Assembly: GCA_020747065.1 (NCBI GenBank)
Contig: JAGMVK010000004.1
Span: forward strand, 2,232,001 to 2,296,000
Length of the DNA: 64,000 nucleotides
Source of the DNA: Cadophora sp. MPI-SDFR-AT-0126
Taxonomy: Eukaryota; Ascomycota; Leotiomycetes; Helotiales; Ploettnerulaceae
Direction: 5' to 3'
In this document: positions 12,710 to 25,708 of the stretch, piece by piece
Numbering within the stretch: position 1 is the stretch's first letter
Layout of the letters: every line of letters begins with the position of its first letter
Program-made: the position numbers and the translations under genes
Notes under the pieces: generated by a model
Database searches by the model: none
Seen by the model: only the letters and a program-made list of their open reading frames with translations
Told to the model about the DNA's origin: nothing

Positions 12710-15333
12710 ATGTCGTCGCTCAACAGCGTTGGCGGGGGAAGCACGCGGTCCATCTTCCCGAAAGGACCCAGCTTCACGCTTGAGAATTTCTCGAATAAGG
12801 ACTTCATTGTCAGGGATTTCATCGAGGATCTGGCTGAAAGTGCTGTTCCTGTCAATCGGCGGTCTGGACCTGCGCATCAAGCATTCGATTCGAAACCACT
12901 GATTCGAACCTTTGAGAGTATGTTCCATACCCATGAGCAATGAGGAGTATGCTAATTTGAGGAGATGCTTTATCACAACTTGCGAGTCTGTCGGACGAAC
13001 TGGGGGAGAAGGAGACGGACCTCCTGACATCAGTACGGCGCGCCGAGATACAACATGACCAGACGCTGGAGACCCTGGGGAGGAAACTGGACCAGTCTAT
13101 AGATTCTTTCGAAATTCTTGACTCCTCTTTGAACGGATCCAGCAGCGCCAACGGCAATGATCGGAATGGACGACCAGACGGAGGGGGCAATGTGGCAGTA
13201 CAGATTGGAGAGCGGCTCGAGGACCTGGACAAGCAGAGGAGGAGAGCGCTGGACGCAACGTTCTTGATACAGTGCTGGCTGGAAGTCAGTGAGAATGGGC
13301 AGCTTACGTCGCTAGAGGATATGATAAGGAGACAAGGCAGTGGAGAGAATAAAGTGCGGTCCGCGGTCATTGCTAGGCAGCTCATGAGGATGAGCCAGAG
13401 GCTAGACCCAGCATCTTGGGCGCAGACGAATGGCACCAAGAAGGTCAATGGAATTTCAAATGGGGTCGTCGGATACAGAGGTCACAATACGAGGGAGATA
13501 ATAGAGAAGTTCTCGGAAACTTTGGAGAAGGATTTGTTGAAGCAGTTCGACGACAGCTACCGGAGACAGAATTTCGATGATATGTTGGAATGTGCTAAGG
13601 TTCTTCACGACTTCAATGGTGGATCGAGTGTTGTTGCGCTATTTGTGAACCAGCACCAGTTCTTCATTGATAGGAGTCAGTTGATCACGGATGAAGTGAC
13701 GACAGATAATGAGACTTGGGAGAAACTTGCGGATCCAGATTCAGATCCGCCAGGGGTAGAACCAAGTCTTCAGTCATTGATTGATGAGATCAGAGTCGTC
13801 ATGCAGGACGAATCGTTTATCATCAAGAGAGCGTTCCCTTACTATGAAGTGGTCCTGATCAAGTTCATTCAGAGGATATTTCAACAGTCTATCCAGCAGC
13901 GACTGGAAATGGTTCTGGAAAAGGCGGACACGATATCTTCTCTGGCGTTCCTACGGTCATTGCATGCATCGAGAAGTTACATCAACAATCTGATTGAGGA
14001 CTTGAAGGCACATGGGTTGACAGAGCATCCCGATGCCTGCTCAGCCCAAACAGCTCTCAGCCTGGATCAGCAACTAGACGAACTTTTCGTCCCATATCTT
14101 GTTGGGAACTCCTACATCGACAGAGAACGGAAGAGTCTGGAGGAATTATATTCCTCGCTTCTATTCAAATACACGATCTATCACTCCCGCAGGAAGAAGG
14201 TTCCTACCGGATTCATGGCTTCTCTTGCTCAACAAGGCACGCAGCTGCTATCCTCAGCCAAGGATTCATACATCAATCGACTTGATTCATCAGAACTGAC
14301 GCCGACTCAGAAAGCAATGATGTTGAGGGTTGCTGGGCTCCGAGATACGGACAAGAACAAGAACGAAATTGAAGTCACAGACGAAGATGGAGTTTTGAGC
14401 ATTCCCAATGCCAAGCGGATGTTGAAATGGCTAGCTGAAGGTGTCCGTAGAGCTCTGGAGCTGGGCAGTGGTAGTGATACTCCCAAGGATGTGTCAGCGC
14501 TGCTGAATCTTCTTTTGACGAGTATGGGACAAGTCTACGTTGAGACGGCTCTTGACGCTGCAGCGGATCAAGCAACAGCACAAGAAACGACAAAAACAGA
14601 GCCCGACATTGCTTACCTTCCTTCTTTGCAGCCAGCAATCACAATTACGAATATCATGTCACGCTTCATCAACACGGTCCTGATCCGTCTTGCGGAGTCA
14701 AATACGACAGTCCGAAGAGGTATGGAGATCCAAACCAAGGCAGGGGTTGAGCGGATCGAGTCGAAAACCAACAACATCATCAAAAGTACTGTCACAGTTG
14801 TTCTCAATTGGGTCACGAAACTACTAGCAAACCAGAAGAAGGTGGATTTCAGGCCAAAGGACAGCGATCTCGACGGAGGACGGTACTTGGAGATGTTGCA
14901 ATCACCCACATGTCAATCGATATGCAGTTTCCTCAACCGAGTCGCTACTCTTGCAGCTCAAGCCATCGACGGTCAGAACTTGGAGGTATTCAGTTGCGAG
15001 CTTGCTTTGAACGTGCGAGATCTGCTATTTGAGCATTTCAAGAAGTTTCAAGTCAATGCCACCGGAGCTCTGATGGTAACAAAAGACATCTCGAAATACG
15101 TATCGACTCTGAAGGATTGGCCGCTGAGCAAAGATGCTGAAGCAAGTGTGGAGGTACTCAGCGAGATTGGGAACTTGTTTATTATTGGTCCTGAGGCTTT
15201 GCGCGAAAGGTCGAGGAATTTCGCGCCTGGTGGTGCTTCGAAGAAGTTGCAGAAGGCTGACTTCAGAGCTTTTATTGTGAAGCGGGATGATTCCGGATCG
15301 GTAGGGATACAGAGCGTTCTTGCTGGGCTATAA
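12710..15333 (+). CDS. COG6: Conserved oligomeric Golgi complex subunit 6
   Basis: Subunit of the lobe-B half of the COG tethering complex, which keeps glycosyltransferases in the Golgi by tethering retrograde vesicles. Exons are 12710-12917 and 12965-15333 (intron 47 nt), encoding 858 aa, the usual fungal length. The N-terminal part has the Cog6 signature across the splice: KPLIRTFE then ALSQLASLSDEL, followed by the coiled coil with RRAEIQHDQTLETLGRKLD. Further on are ALDATFLIQCWLE, ARQLMRMSQRLDP and EKFSETLEKDLLKQFD, all typical of Cog6, and an alpha-helical C-terminal half. Without the intron the second exon would only start at an internal Met (13129), missing the conserved N-terminus, so the two-exon model is preferred. 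Confidence 0.95.
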
Positions 15334-15667
15334 TACCATTGTTCTGATGTTATATGTGACATCTGAGGCGTTTGGGAAGTTGGCGGAACGCGGTACTATG
15401 AGGAAATATCAAATTCTAGATTATGGGATGTATGATATCCATGAACTCGATTTTCATCGCTATGCCGCACGATGCAAGAATCCAAAGTCGATAAATGCTT
15501 GTACACGCCTATTCGTGCGAATTGACAGTATCGGAGTTGTGATTCTATTAAATCCCATCCAGCCTATTTGCACCATGATCTTTCCCATGCGCCCCGGCAA
15601 TGCAATGCTCAAAATCCCAATACTGTACAACCCAGCACATCTCCCCTATCATACACCGGCGAGTCTC
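15334..15667. other. Convergent 3' region, COG6 / COX17
   Basis: COG6 on plus and COX17 on minus end toward each other across this 334-nt stretch, so it should contain both 3' untranslated regions and terminators. No coding signal seen. Confidence 0.6.
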
Positions 15668-16007
15668 TCAAGGAAGCTGAAATCCAAAGCCCGCCATACA
15701 ACTCTTGTACTTGTCGATCGTGGTCGCGCAGTCTTTCTGGGGGTCCTTCGCATTGCTGAACAGCATACACTCGTCGCGAGTAGCCTTCTCCTCTTTACAC
15801 ACGCAGCACGGCTATCCTCACACATCAGCAACTGTAGCCAGTCTCAATAGGCGATTCGAGAACGTACCTTGGGTTTCGAGGCTTCGGTGGAAGTCTTGAG
15901 GTCTGCTCCAAGATTTCCGCTGGTGGCGGCTGCTGGAGAGAATTATTAGCTGAATTTTGGCTGGGATTTGGAGGGAACTTACGCATTGAGATTGCTTTGG
16001 ATGCCAT
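15668..16007 (-). CDS. COX17: Cytochrome c oxidase copper chaperone Cox17
   Basis: Small intermembrane-space copper chaperone that passes Cu(I) to Sco1 and Cox11 for assembly of cytochrome c oxidase. Three minute exons on the minus strand: 16007-15983, 15932-15868 and 15811-15668, encoding 77 aa. The last exon carries the signature PCCVCKEEK, then RDECMLF and YKSCMAGFGF. Copper-binding Cys pair C32-C33; twin CX9C motifs C35/C45 and C58/C68, the Mia40 import signature. Donors are GTAAGT and GTACGT, acceptors CAG and TAG, and phases agree. No single open frame spans the gene. It lies head-to-head with RNA1, with 304 nt between the two start codons. Confidence 0.95.
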
Positions 16008-16311
16008 TTTGTGCGAGATATCTGCTCCTTGGAATGCTTCGTGGTAATACATCCAGAGGCTGTTTACTGTGCAGCAGATGCTCTCGTGAATTTGTAATGT
16101 ATCTCATGATATTTCGCAATCGAGAAATACAGCGGGCCCTTGTTCTTCCATGCCGAGCCGAGACTCGAATGGAGGTTGTGGTCCTTTAGCTTTATTGATT
16201 TGAACCCCACTAACCCCACGAAGCAACAACAAACTTCTTTGCTGGCAAACTACAAAGAGTCAATATTTACCGAACAACCTCGAAGTGCCTCTCCGCTACC
16301 ATCTTGCAATT
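16008..16311. promoter_or_regulatory. Shared divergent promoter COX17 / RNA1
   Basis: The ATG of COX17 (minus, 16007) and the ATG of RNA1 (plus, 16312) face away from each other across 304 nt, so both promoters and 5' leaders must fit here. No specific binding site is claimed. Confidence 0.6.
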
Positions 16312-17627
16312 ATGGCAGCAAATTTGAAGCTATTTTCGCTCGAGGGAAAGGGTTTGAAGCTTGATACCGCGGCCGATGTCGAGGCGCACATTAAGGCATT
16401 GCGAGAGCAAGATGTCGAGGAAATTCGACTTCAGGGTAACACTTTGGGCGTAGAGGCTTGTAAAATCCTGGGAGAGGTATTGCAGACGAAGAAGAATTTA
16501 CAGGTAAATTCCACAAACCCAAATCTAGACACAGAAAGTTCTTGTGCTAATATCTCCACTAGATTGCCAACTTGGCAGATATATTTACTGGTCGACTCCT
16601 CAACGAGATCCCCCAAGCCCTCTCTTCCCTCCTCGAGGCCCTTCTCACTCTCCCAAAACTTCACACCATAAACCTGAACGACAACGCCTTCGGTTTAAAC
16701 ACCCAAGCCCCACTCGTTGCCTTCCTCTCCTCACATGTCCCCCTCCAGCACCTCATCCTCAATAACAACGGACTAGGTCCCCACGCCGGCATCCTGATTG
16801 CAGACGCGCTGACTGCTCTCCACGCAAAGAAAGAAGAGGCACGGAAAGCAGGAAAGGAAGTCCCTCATCTGGAGACCGTCATCTGCGGCCGTAACCGTCT
16901 GGAAAATGGAAGTATGACTGCATGGGCAAAGGCCTACAGTCTGCATACTGGTGTGAAGGAGGTCAAGATGGTGCAGAATGGTATTCGTCAAGAGGGTATC
17001 TCGCATCTTCTCACAGACGGACTGCGACATGCGAAGGGTATCAAGGTTCTGGATCTACAGGACAACACTTTTACGATTCTCGGTGCCAGAGCTTTGGCTA
17101 GTGTCGCTCCAGGCTGGACCGAGGTTCAAGAACTCGGAATCGGGGATTCGTTGTTAGGTGCGAAGGGCGGTGTTCTTTTCGCAAACGCTCTTGCAAAGGG
17201 CCAAAACAAGAAACTCGAGCTCTTGAGATTGCAATACAACGACATTACCGCCAAGGGTCTCGAAGCTTTCACAGCGGCAGCCACTGATGGCCTCCCCGCC
17301 CTAAAGAAAATTGAGTTAAACGGCAACAAGTTCTCGGAGGAAGATCTATCCCTCATGAAACTACGCGAACTCCTAGAAGCACGTAAAGAGGAGCTCGGAG
17401 GTGATGTAGTAGTTGAAGATGACTGGGGACTTGACAGCCTCAGTGATCTGGAAGATGACAGCGAGGATGAAGACGAAGACGAGAGCGAGGAGGAGGAGGT
17501 TGAGGCTGAGGAGTTGAGAGAGAGACTCGTGCAGGGGGCTGAGGAAGCTCAGGAGGACGTGGTTGTGCAGAAGCAGGACAAGGATGTTGATGCGCTGGCT
17601 ACTAAGCTGCAGAAGACTGAGATTTGA
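16312..17627 (+). CDS. RNA1: Ran GTPase-activating protein Rna1
   Basis: Cytoplasmic RanGAP that stimulates GTP hydrolysis on Ran and so sets the direction of nuclear transport. Exons 16312-16503 and 16563-17627 give 418 aa, close to the yeast and fission-yeast proteins. The protein is a crescent of leucine-rich repeats of the RNI type from about residue 25 to 350: for example IRLQGNTLGVEA, LNDNAFGLN, LILNNNGLGPHAG, LDLQDNTF, LRLQYNDITAKG and IELNGNKFS. CGRNRLENGSM holds the conserved Arg of the Rna1 catalytic face. A very acidic tail follows (about 365-390), also a family hallmark. The start is the ATG that gives the family N-terminus (F-S-L-E-G-K-G-L-K-L); an in-frame ATG 27 nt upstream exists but adds nine unconserved residues. 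Confidence 0.96.
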
Positions 17628-18347
17628 GCGGAAGTTGGGAGGATGTTGTGATTTGCGGCGGATGGATATACCCGGGAGTGAAGACTAGAGTTGTTATTAG
17701 AGAGAAATGCACATAAGACATACAGACTGCCCTTCTTGGTGCCTCAAGATTCTTGATTGTATTGGCCCAATATCGCTGAATCCCAAAGTCGTTTACAAGA
17801 CAATGATACGGACTACTAATACCGCTATCCCGCCATCTTCACTATCATCATATCTCACAGCCCGCTCGCTTTTCAAAAATCTCTGAAGAAACTGTAGCGG
17901 AGATGCTAGGTCGATTTATAGGTCAATTATCACTTCAACATCTTGTATGAATAAAATGAAGTGTATGAGAAGCTCTAGGAGAATGTATGCTCTTCTTGGA
18001 ACGTGCTGCTCTTGATCGAAGTATGCTATTGTCGAGAATCTCACCGCGTTGCGTTTCACCCCCGTATGCAGATCCAGGCGTCTGTGTTGATCCGGACGAG
18101 AAAAATCATGAGGTTGAAGCACACTCACCAATGATGCACCCAGACGAACATTGGAATACCGAACGATGAAGAATGAATAGAAAACTACATACATCCAACT
18201 ATGGCTCAAATACCAATCTGGCCAAGTACATCTTTGGCATCCTCTCAGGTATAAGTGTTCATGAAACAGATCCGTTCGTAGTCCTTTATCCATCATTTTC
18301 CAAATTCGTTTGCTTCTGCTTCCCCCTTGATTCCCTTGCCTCACTCC
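17628..18347. other. Convergent intergenic region after RNA1
   Basis: RNA1 ends on the left and the minus-strand F-box-like gene ends on the right. A minus-strand frame at 17916-18344 (142 codons) has no motif and no plausible splicing to a neighbour. I see only 3' untranslated sequence. Confidence 0.5.
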
Positions 18348-19975
18348 CTACGCCTCTTCCACCTTCTCGCTTCCCATTCCCATTCCCTTCCCCTTCCCCT
18401 TTCTTCTTCCCTGTCCATCTTCTTCCTCCTGTCTCTTCCTATCAAAATCCCACCAAAAGCGCCACTCATCCTCAGTCATCAAATTATGCTCAACTTTCTT
18501 CATAGACGTAATATCCCATGTACCCCTGCTAATGGCTGTCCCAATTTTCATATGAGAATATCCATACTTGTGTTCTTGAAGAGTTGGCCTCTCAGGTACG
18601 ATCTTCTCGAACTCTGGAGACGGGAAGATATATGCGAAATCTTCATCCGTTTCACGGAACGCAGCAGTCATCTGGCGTTTCAAGAATGCTGGTCGTAGAA
18701 ATGGCTCAAGGTCGTCGAGGATGAGATTGAGCTCGTCTTGGTAGATGATGAGATGTGCATCGCGTTGTACCACTTCTTGATGCACAATTGAGACTGTGGG
18801 ATCATCACGCTCCTCAAATATGTCGGGTTCCATGTAAAATGACAATGCTCGCGGACGCGCATTAGTCTGCCAAATCTTGTCGCGGTTCCTGATTTTGCTT
18901 GCTGGTTGGAATCTATGCCAGAGGATCTGCTCTAGTGCGTCCATAAGCAGCAAGCCTGCGTGCGACAAGCTTGGAGCATACTGTAACATGTCCATTTCCA
19001 AGTTGAAGGCTTGATGCTGGTGATCAGGGTGGTACTTTCGAGGCTGTAGTTCTGGGTGTAGATTCGGGTATCTGAGGCGATAGACGTCGCATGGCAGTGC
19101 GTTTGGTGTGACCTCGCCTGGTTCTTCGCGACTTATGCCTGCGTAGACAAAGTTGCTTCTCGAAAATAGATTCGCGTACCACTGCTTAGCCTTGAGTTGC
19201 ACAGTCGGGAGGTAGAGACGGACCAGATCTTGAAAGCTCGAGCGGAAAGCGTAGTCCATCTCAGCAAGAGAAAGTTTCTCCAAGATCTGCAAACGAAGCT
19301 CGGCTGGAAGGCCAGAAAATGCATCTACAGGCATTTGCCCAACAACATCTAGACCTTGAATTTGGCCAGAACTCTCCAATCCCCGAGCAAAATACTTGAG
19401 AGTCAGGTAAGCTAGTCGTGTGTTCAATTTGTTAGCATTGAATCGAGCTCCATTAGGCATCTCCGAGACAACATGTTTTGTCGAAGACTTTCGGAATTTC
19501 TGGAGTATCTGTTTTTTGTGAGAGAGTGTAGATGGGCCCAGAAGTTTTCGGTAGCCTTGGAGTGTTTTTGCAAAGTCTCGTTTGACCTTGTCGAGGCCGA
19601 GTTTGCCCATTACGGCGTCGATCTTGTCGTGGTCCTGGTCAGGGACACTGAATGCGTTTTCGTGGATTCGGAAAAGACATTCGTCATTATCATTGACCTC
19701 ATGGCTAAATCTCAGTATTAGTTTGTGTCTCGCTCAGTGCTAAATTTCAGATTCATCATTGGGACCGAGCGTGGTGGCACTTACATGAAGTAGTAAAATT
19801 GACGGATGGCTTCAAGTCCGAAGAACTCCCAGCCTTCATCGAACTTCTCGAGATTCTTCAGGCACATCTTCATATCTTTAGTGATGTGATTGACAGCTGG
19901 GTTGAGAGTCCATCTTCCAGATCCATCGAGAATCCACTCTCTTTCTGCGACCGCTTTGTCGTTGGTAGGCGTCAT
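18348..19975 (-). CDS. F-box-like domain protein of unknown target
   Basis: Exons 19975-19785 and 19704-18348 encode 515 aa; the donor GTAAGT and acceptor TTTAG keep phase. Near residues 195-215 the segment SGLPAELRLQILEKLSL matches the start of an F-box (L-P-x-E-L-x-x-x-I-L), which in SCF complexes binds Skp1. The rest is not a recognised repeat (no WD40, LRR or Kelch seen). The C-terminus ends in a low-complexity Gly/Lys/Met run (about 490-510). If the F-box call is right it may be a ubiquitin-ligase adaptor; many such proteins in filamentous fungi are uncharacterised. The second exon alone has an internal ATG at 19610, but the first exon adds a coherent N-terminus. Confidence 0.75.
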
Positions 19976-20896
19976 GATGATAGATAGTCGGGGGAGAGTC
20001 TGTTGAGGAAAGGTTCGGTTATTGGACGCGAGGTGGTGGATATTGAAGAGAGTGCCGGGTATTGGAGGCGAAGTACCGGTAAGATGGTGGTCGAAGGTCT
20101 AACATATATCAGAGTTGTTGTCGCTTCGGTTGTGGGCAGATAGTAGAGATACTGGTGTGAGGTATAATGAAAAGGAAATGGTGAGGGTGGGAGCATGGCG
20201 AAATTAAATACTTCGAGCTCCAATTCAGAAGCCAATATTCAGTCGGATTCCCAACTGGTGACAACCTCGCGTAGCCCTGGAGGAAGTTTGGTACTCCATG
20301 CCTTCGGCGCGGGAGCTATGGTAGCACCCAAGGAAAAATGAGCACTAGTATCATCTTTCGTACCGGAGAGAAGATGGGAGGTATTCGAGGCGATTGAATT
20401 GATGGGGGATGACTAAGAGAGAGAGACAACCCGTCGAAGGGACTTGCCATGCTAAATCCTACATAGCGAAGGACTTCACATATCCTCATAGCTAATCTCC
20501 TAATTAAAGAAGTAGCCACGCTTATGTTGGTGGCAGTTGGGAGGCACTTGCCTGGCATGAGCTCGAACACAAAGCAGGTGAACATAGCGACGTAGTGTAC
20601 ACAAATTAAGAGTTGAATTGATCTACCTATGGCGCCTGTTACCATAAGCACACCCATGATTTCCAGCCTAGTTGCCCAAGTTTTGCGCACATCGCCAAAA
20701 ACAAATGAAATAGGTTGATTCGATCACTCATCTGCAGAAATCGTTCTGAGGGTTTTGCCATTTCCTTGCTTTGCGGGTTACTCTTGGTGTTGAAAATTCA
20801 TCCAAAGTTCCGTTCTATCGTCTCATTTCTCCGCCGTTACCTATAGCCTATTTTCTAACCTCACATGCTGAAGTATTGATGTCGTAGCGCCGTTAT
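19976..20896. other. Intergenic: F-box gene promoter and PMT2-type 3' flank
   Basis: Holds the upstream region of the minus-strand F-box-like gene (immediately right of 19975) and, further right, the 3' flank of the minus-strand mannosyltransferase. Minus frames at 19972-20235 and 20316-20690 show no motif. Confidence 0.5.
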
Positions 20897-23365
20897 TTAA
20901 TCCGTCACTCTCCAGGTGTCGAACCATTTCATGTAGCTGTATTGCTTGTTGGGTCCCACCATTCCCCAGCAGATTGGCATGAAGAAGATATAGAGGCCGA
21001 TGGTAGCGGCGTAAAGGATACCGTAGATGATATACTGTATGCTTCTGATCTGATTTCTCGTCATCCAGTCCACGATGAAGCCAAGGTTGAGGATGGCGAA
21101 ATAAAGGGCGGGGTAGTAGTGATGGACGTAGGTGACACGGCCCATGCCGACGAATGGAATGTAGTGTAGGAACCAACCGAGAACGGGGTACAGGCCAGCG
21201 TAGTGGATCTGGTCAATGTCCCATTGCTTGAGCTCGGTATAGCCACGCTGCCATCTGACAAGGTACCAGGCGACCAACAGCGCAAGGCCACCAAGTGCTG
21301 CAGTCGATCCCCAGTAGACAAGTGGGTTACCAAGAAGGAAATACTTGACAATCGAATCATCCCAACCACACATACGCAGGCCGACATTGAGAATTGGCCA
21401 TTGCCAGAATGCGGAAGCGAGATCATCCTGCTTGTCAGGATCTGGAACCAAGGCATTGTTCGAAGTCATCATGGCAACATTCAAGTGGATGAAGTCCTGG
21501 AAGAAAGGAGACTTATATGCTCCAGCATCGGCAGCGGGAACTAGGTAGTTTTAGCAGAATGCTCGAAACAAAAGAAAGTAAGAACTCACGCTTGTCATTC
21601 CAATGTGCCTCGACGTTCCAGTGAGTGTAAACATCCTTGGGGTTGTTGTTCTTATCACAGGTGACTTCAATTTGCTTGAAGCCCCACTGTGGTAAGTTGA
21701 CGTTACCAGCACGAAGATAGCAGCCAAGAACTGTGTGCTTTAGTCTGAAAGCGGTGGTCAAAGTTCTGATCTTGGTCTTGTCGCCAGATCCAACATCACG
21801 GACAACCTCCATAGTCCAGTGATCCTTCTCATCACCAACAGTCGTGTTACCATAACAAGAAACTTCTCTGTCGGCTTTGGTGACTGGAGCAGCGACCTCG
21901 TGGGAATGAAGGTTACGACCGGTCTGGGAGTGGATCAAACGCAAAACATCGCCATCAGCGACAAATTTCGGTGGGGCCTCTGCATCATATTCAGGCTGGG
22001 CACGGTTTGGGTAGAACCACCATTCGTTGTTGGCATCCTTGTGATGATAGCAAGTGATTTGCTGTTGAGTTGAGCCCTCTGGGTAGGTTTGAACATGAGA
22101 ATGGAGTAGCCCCCCACCATATCCCATGTTCTTGATTGTAGCTCTGGAACCATATGCGATTTCAAGGGGGCTGTCTTTTCCGACCTCAGTGCCTCTGAGA
22201 TTGGCCTGGAACAATGAGCTCATCTGTGCATCGCCTGGACCACTGTTCTCGAGAATGGCGAAGTGAAGGACGAAGGAAAGCATGTAAATTCCGATCGGGA
22301 TGAAGATCAAGCCAACAATTCGAGCTACAAGGTGAGTAGCAAGATCAACCTAGGGTATGGTTAGAATAATTCAGTACAGAGATTCGATGTAAATTACCTT
22401 CGGCATCTTGACATCGCCGAACTTGTTCCACAAATCCTCGATTGTATAGAGTCCAACCATAGCAGTGACGAAGAATCCAACCCACTTGACACTGTCCACA
22501 AGTCCGATGCTAATTCCGGTCATAATGAGCCAGGTGAACCACTCGAGACTGAAAGGCTGGTCCTGAAGCCTATGGAATTTCGCCCAGCACAGAACAGTGG
22601 TGAAGGTGAAGCATAGAAGCATGGAGTCGAGGAGGATGAACCTGCTAATGGTGGTGTACGAATTCTCGCAGAGAACCATGAGGGTGACAAACCAAACGGC
22701 GGGCCGCTTGAAGTTCATCTCGCGGGCGGTGTAGTAGGCCAATGGTACGCAGACAGCTCCGAAGAAGGCGTTGAAGGCACGCATGAAGGTGTAGTTGAGC
22801 TCATCGGGGTATTTCTCTCCGGACTTGAACTCGAAGGAACCGTTGTAGCCTGCCATGTATCCGGATAGTCCAACCAGCATCTTTCCAAGAGGAGGGTGTA
22901 CATCGAAGTAGAATTCTCGCTTCAAATAATGAGATCCGAATTTACCAAAACTATATTTGATGATCAGTCAGGGGTTTTGTAGGGCTGAGGAGGGATCTTC
23001 GTACTGGGCTTCGTCCCATGTCACAATTGGAGACAACCCAATCTTGTACATTCGAGTAAAGAATGCAAAGAATGTGAAGATTACTGGCGCAATGATAAAC
23101 TCCCACTCGTCCAGAAATTGTAAAAATGTCTGCTCGGGCTACGAGTAACACAATGTTAGCATTGATCCTAGATCCAATCTTCTGCTCGAGCCAGCAGTCT
23201 AGCAGGAGGACAATAGCTCACCTTCTTCTTCTGTATCTTCTTATCATCAATCTCGATTCTGTCCACGGATCCTCCATTGGCAGAGTTCGAAGGCACATTG
23301 CGCCGACGGGTGGCTTGGGTATCAGCCTCCAAGCCTGATGCAACAGCTCCCTTCTCCGAAGCCAT
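20897..23365 (-). CDS. PMT2: Protein O-mannosyltransferase, PMT2 family
   Basis: ER membrane enzyme that moves mannose from dolichyl-phosphate mannose to Ser/Thr of secretory proteins; PMT2-class members pair with PMT1-class ones. Five exons on the minus strand: 23365-23222, 23138-23005, 22950-22398, 22349-21590 and 21540-20897, encoding 744 aa (yeast Pmt2 is 759). The first luminal loop has the catalytic-type motif WDEAHFGKFGSHYL, then FDVHPPLGKML and GLSGYMAGYNGSF, which favour PMT2 over PMT1 or PMT4. Multiple membrane helices follow. A luminal MIR region occupies about residues 330-510 (for example LLHSHVQTYP and LHSHEV). The C-terminal helices include GRVTYVHHYYPALYF. All junctions keep phase. 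Confidence 0.94.
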
Positions 23366-25708
23366 CTTGGGATTTATTCAGTCGCGAGGAAGGTGGAGGA
23401 TCTCGGAAGCTTTAATACGTTATCTGCAGGCAGAGGACAGATAGTCGAGGTCTGGAGAGGAGTACAGCGGCGAGGGAAGACGCGGGCGTAGAAGTTTCGT
23501 AAACGAGGGTCAAGAAAGTATTAAAAGAAGTATGTAGCACTAATTGGCAGAGTCCAACATGTCTGCACAAGAACCTGCAATGAGAGAGTCAACAGCAATC
23601 GGTTGAGGAGACTCCGTTGTTGGCAGAAATTGCAGAAGAGGAGGACAGGACGAGAGATTCTCTGAAGGTGTCGTGTTCAAGGGGTAGAGAGGCAGAAGGG
23701 AGCGGGACGAAGGTGTCGAATCTATTTCGGACGATGCAAGGATGTCTGCGGCTGGACTAGCCGAGAGAACACGTTACGACAGCTCACAGTGGAAAGGGGG
23801 CTATTTGTGAATCAAAATATTACGTTCTTTCATTCTATCATTTCAACTTCGGATTCTAGAGACTTCGGAATGTTCTGTCTCAGCAATATATGTATGTGCT
23901 TTTTGGCTTGCCAGCAACATCTATCAAACAGGCCAATTCCATGTGATACCAGCCTCAGAAATACCTTTCTCCAAATTTATCATTCCAGTACTACTAAAGT
24001 GAAATAATCCTTGCTATGTCTACACTGGATTTAGATTGTGATTCCGGGCAGGGCTCTATTTCCATGGCGCAATTGGATGAAGCCTCCTCGATCAAAGCCT
24101 TTCTGTTCCTGGCAGCATCGATAGGTCCCTTTCGAGGTGGGAATGAATTTTGGCAAGCGAATTCGATCCATAAACCAACAGAATGCGAAGCTTGGAAGTA
24201 TCAGTCAAGCTTGAGAAAGTGAGTGGTCGTCTGGTTGGTGTTATTCGGGCTCCAGGAACTGGAAGCATCCCAGGATGCAGTAAGTGATTACTACTTTCTG
24301 CTTAAAGCCTCGGACAAGTGGCCTTCTTTCTCAATTTTCTGCTCTGCTGAATATACGATGATTTGACGGATATAACTTTGATGTAGCTATTGCTCTAGCT
24401 GCTGCTATCGGGGGTTGGAAAATATTCATTTGGCTTTTCAAGACCGCGTCTGTTCACCATGTAACCAAAGCTGGCTCGGACTTCTCACGTCTAGTTGATA
24501 CTAGACATCTCGGCCTTAGCCCATTATCAAAACGTTCTAGAAACATCAAGCAGGAGTACTAGAGTATAGCACGCTCAAATAATTCGACCGAAGAAAAGAA
24601 ATTTTCTTCTTTGCACTTGTTGGCTTCCCAAGTGGCACTAGCACTACAAAAAGATTGTCATTTTGCACCGTTGTCATGCTTTCTCCCATATCATTTCATC
24701 ATCTTTTGGAATATCTTTGATCGGCGGAGACAAATGACCACTGGTCAAGCCGCCAACGGCCCCTTCCATATCAATGGTGGCTATCAAGCTCTAGAATTCT
24801 TGAGAATAGAATCTTATCGACTTGTAAGCATCTCTACAGTCGTCTGCCGTGTGCGGTCTGGCAAGTGGTGCGTGGGAGAGTCGCATTTGTACGCCGACCG
24901 GGAGAGCGACAAGCAGATGGACCTTGTGGTGAATGAGACGGCAGCTGCAGCGACAGGAGCATTACGACATTGCAGAGATCCGAACGTAGGCAAGGAAGTC
25001 GTGCTGGAGATGATTAGAAGATCTAGAACTGGGAAATGAACATGGAATAAAAAATTGAGATCAGTGGTAAGGATATGGAAGAAAGCGCAAAGAGAAAGGA
25101 AAGATTTCTTAGAAGCTACTGTTTTGCTGTGTAAGCAGTATGTTACGTTGATTGAAATTAAGACAGAGCGACTTTAGTACACTTTTCTTGACTTTCTTTG
25201 ATCTGCAGTCGACCCATGAGTTCTCACGGTTGCTGGATATTTCGTCGTGGATTACAGACCTTTCCATGTTGCTCTTTCAGGTACTTTGGAAAAATTGTTT
25301 CAAAAGCAGGGGCTTAAACTTGCATGATAGACCGTCAAAGAGTACGGATAGGCAGCTCAAGTACGTTCGCGAAATGTTTCAACAGATATCTGCAAGTCTT
25401 TGTGGAAAAAGTGTGTTTTCAACTTCTGGGAAGGCTGCTCGGTATATAGATAGTGTCAGGTCTCCCCATGAGGATCTTGAACTCAACATCGAACATCCAA
25501 AACCTCACAGGCCACAGACGTCGACTATCAGAAATCATCATCGAACTGAATTCGATCAGGGACGAATAGCTGCAATGTCCTAATACCTCCAATGGTTCAG
25601 ACACTAGTTCTGAAGTCCCGGGGTACATAGTTACCACTGTTGCGGTGTACGATATCATTGTATGTTCAACCTTCAACCCTTTTCGACGATGCTATATCAG
25701 GAGAGGTC
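23366..25708. other. Gene-poor region left of the doubtful gene
   Basis: The first few hundred bases are the upstream region of the mannosyltransferase. Beyond that, plus-strand frames at 24016-24222, 24611-25039 and 25152-25583 lack recognised motifs and do not splice convincingly. They may be remnants or species-specific genes; I cannot support any. Confidence 0.45.

Noticed and set aside
12895..12912. tRNA B-box-like GATTCGAACC
   Set aside because: It is codons within exon 1 of COG6; no cloverleaf can be drawn around it. Similar matches elsewhere also failed.
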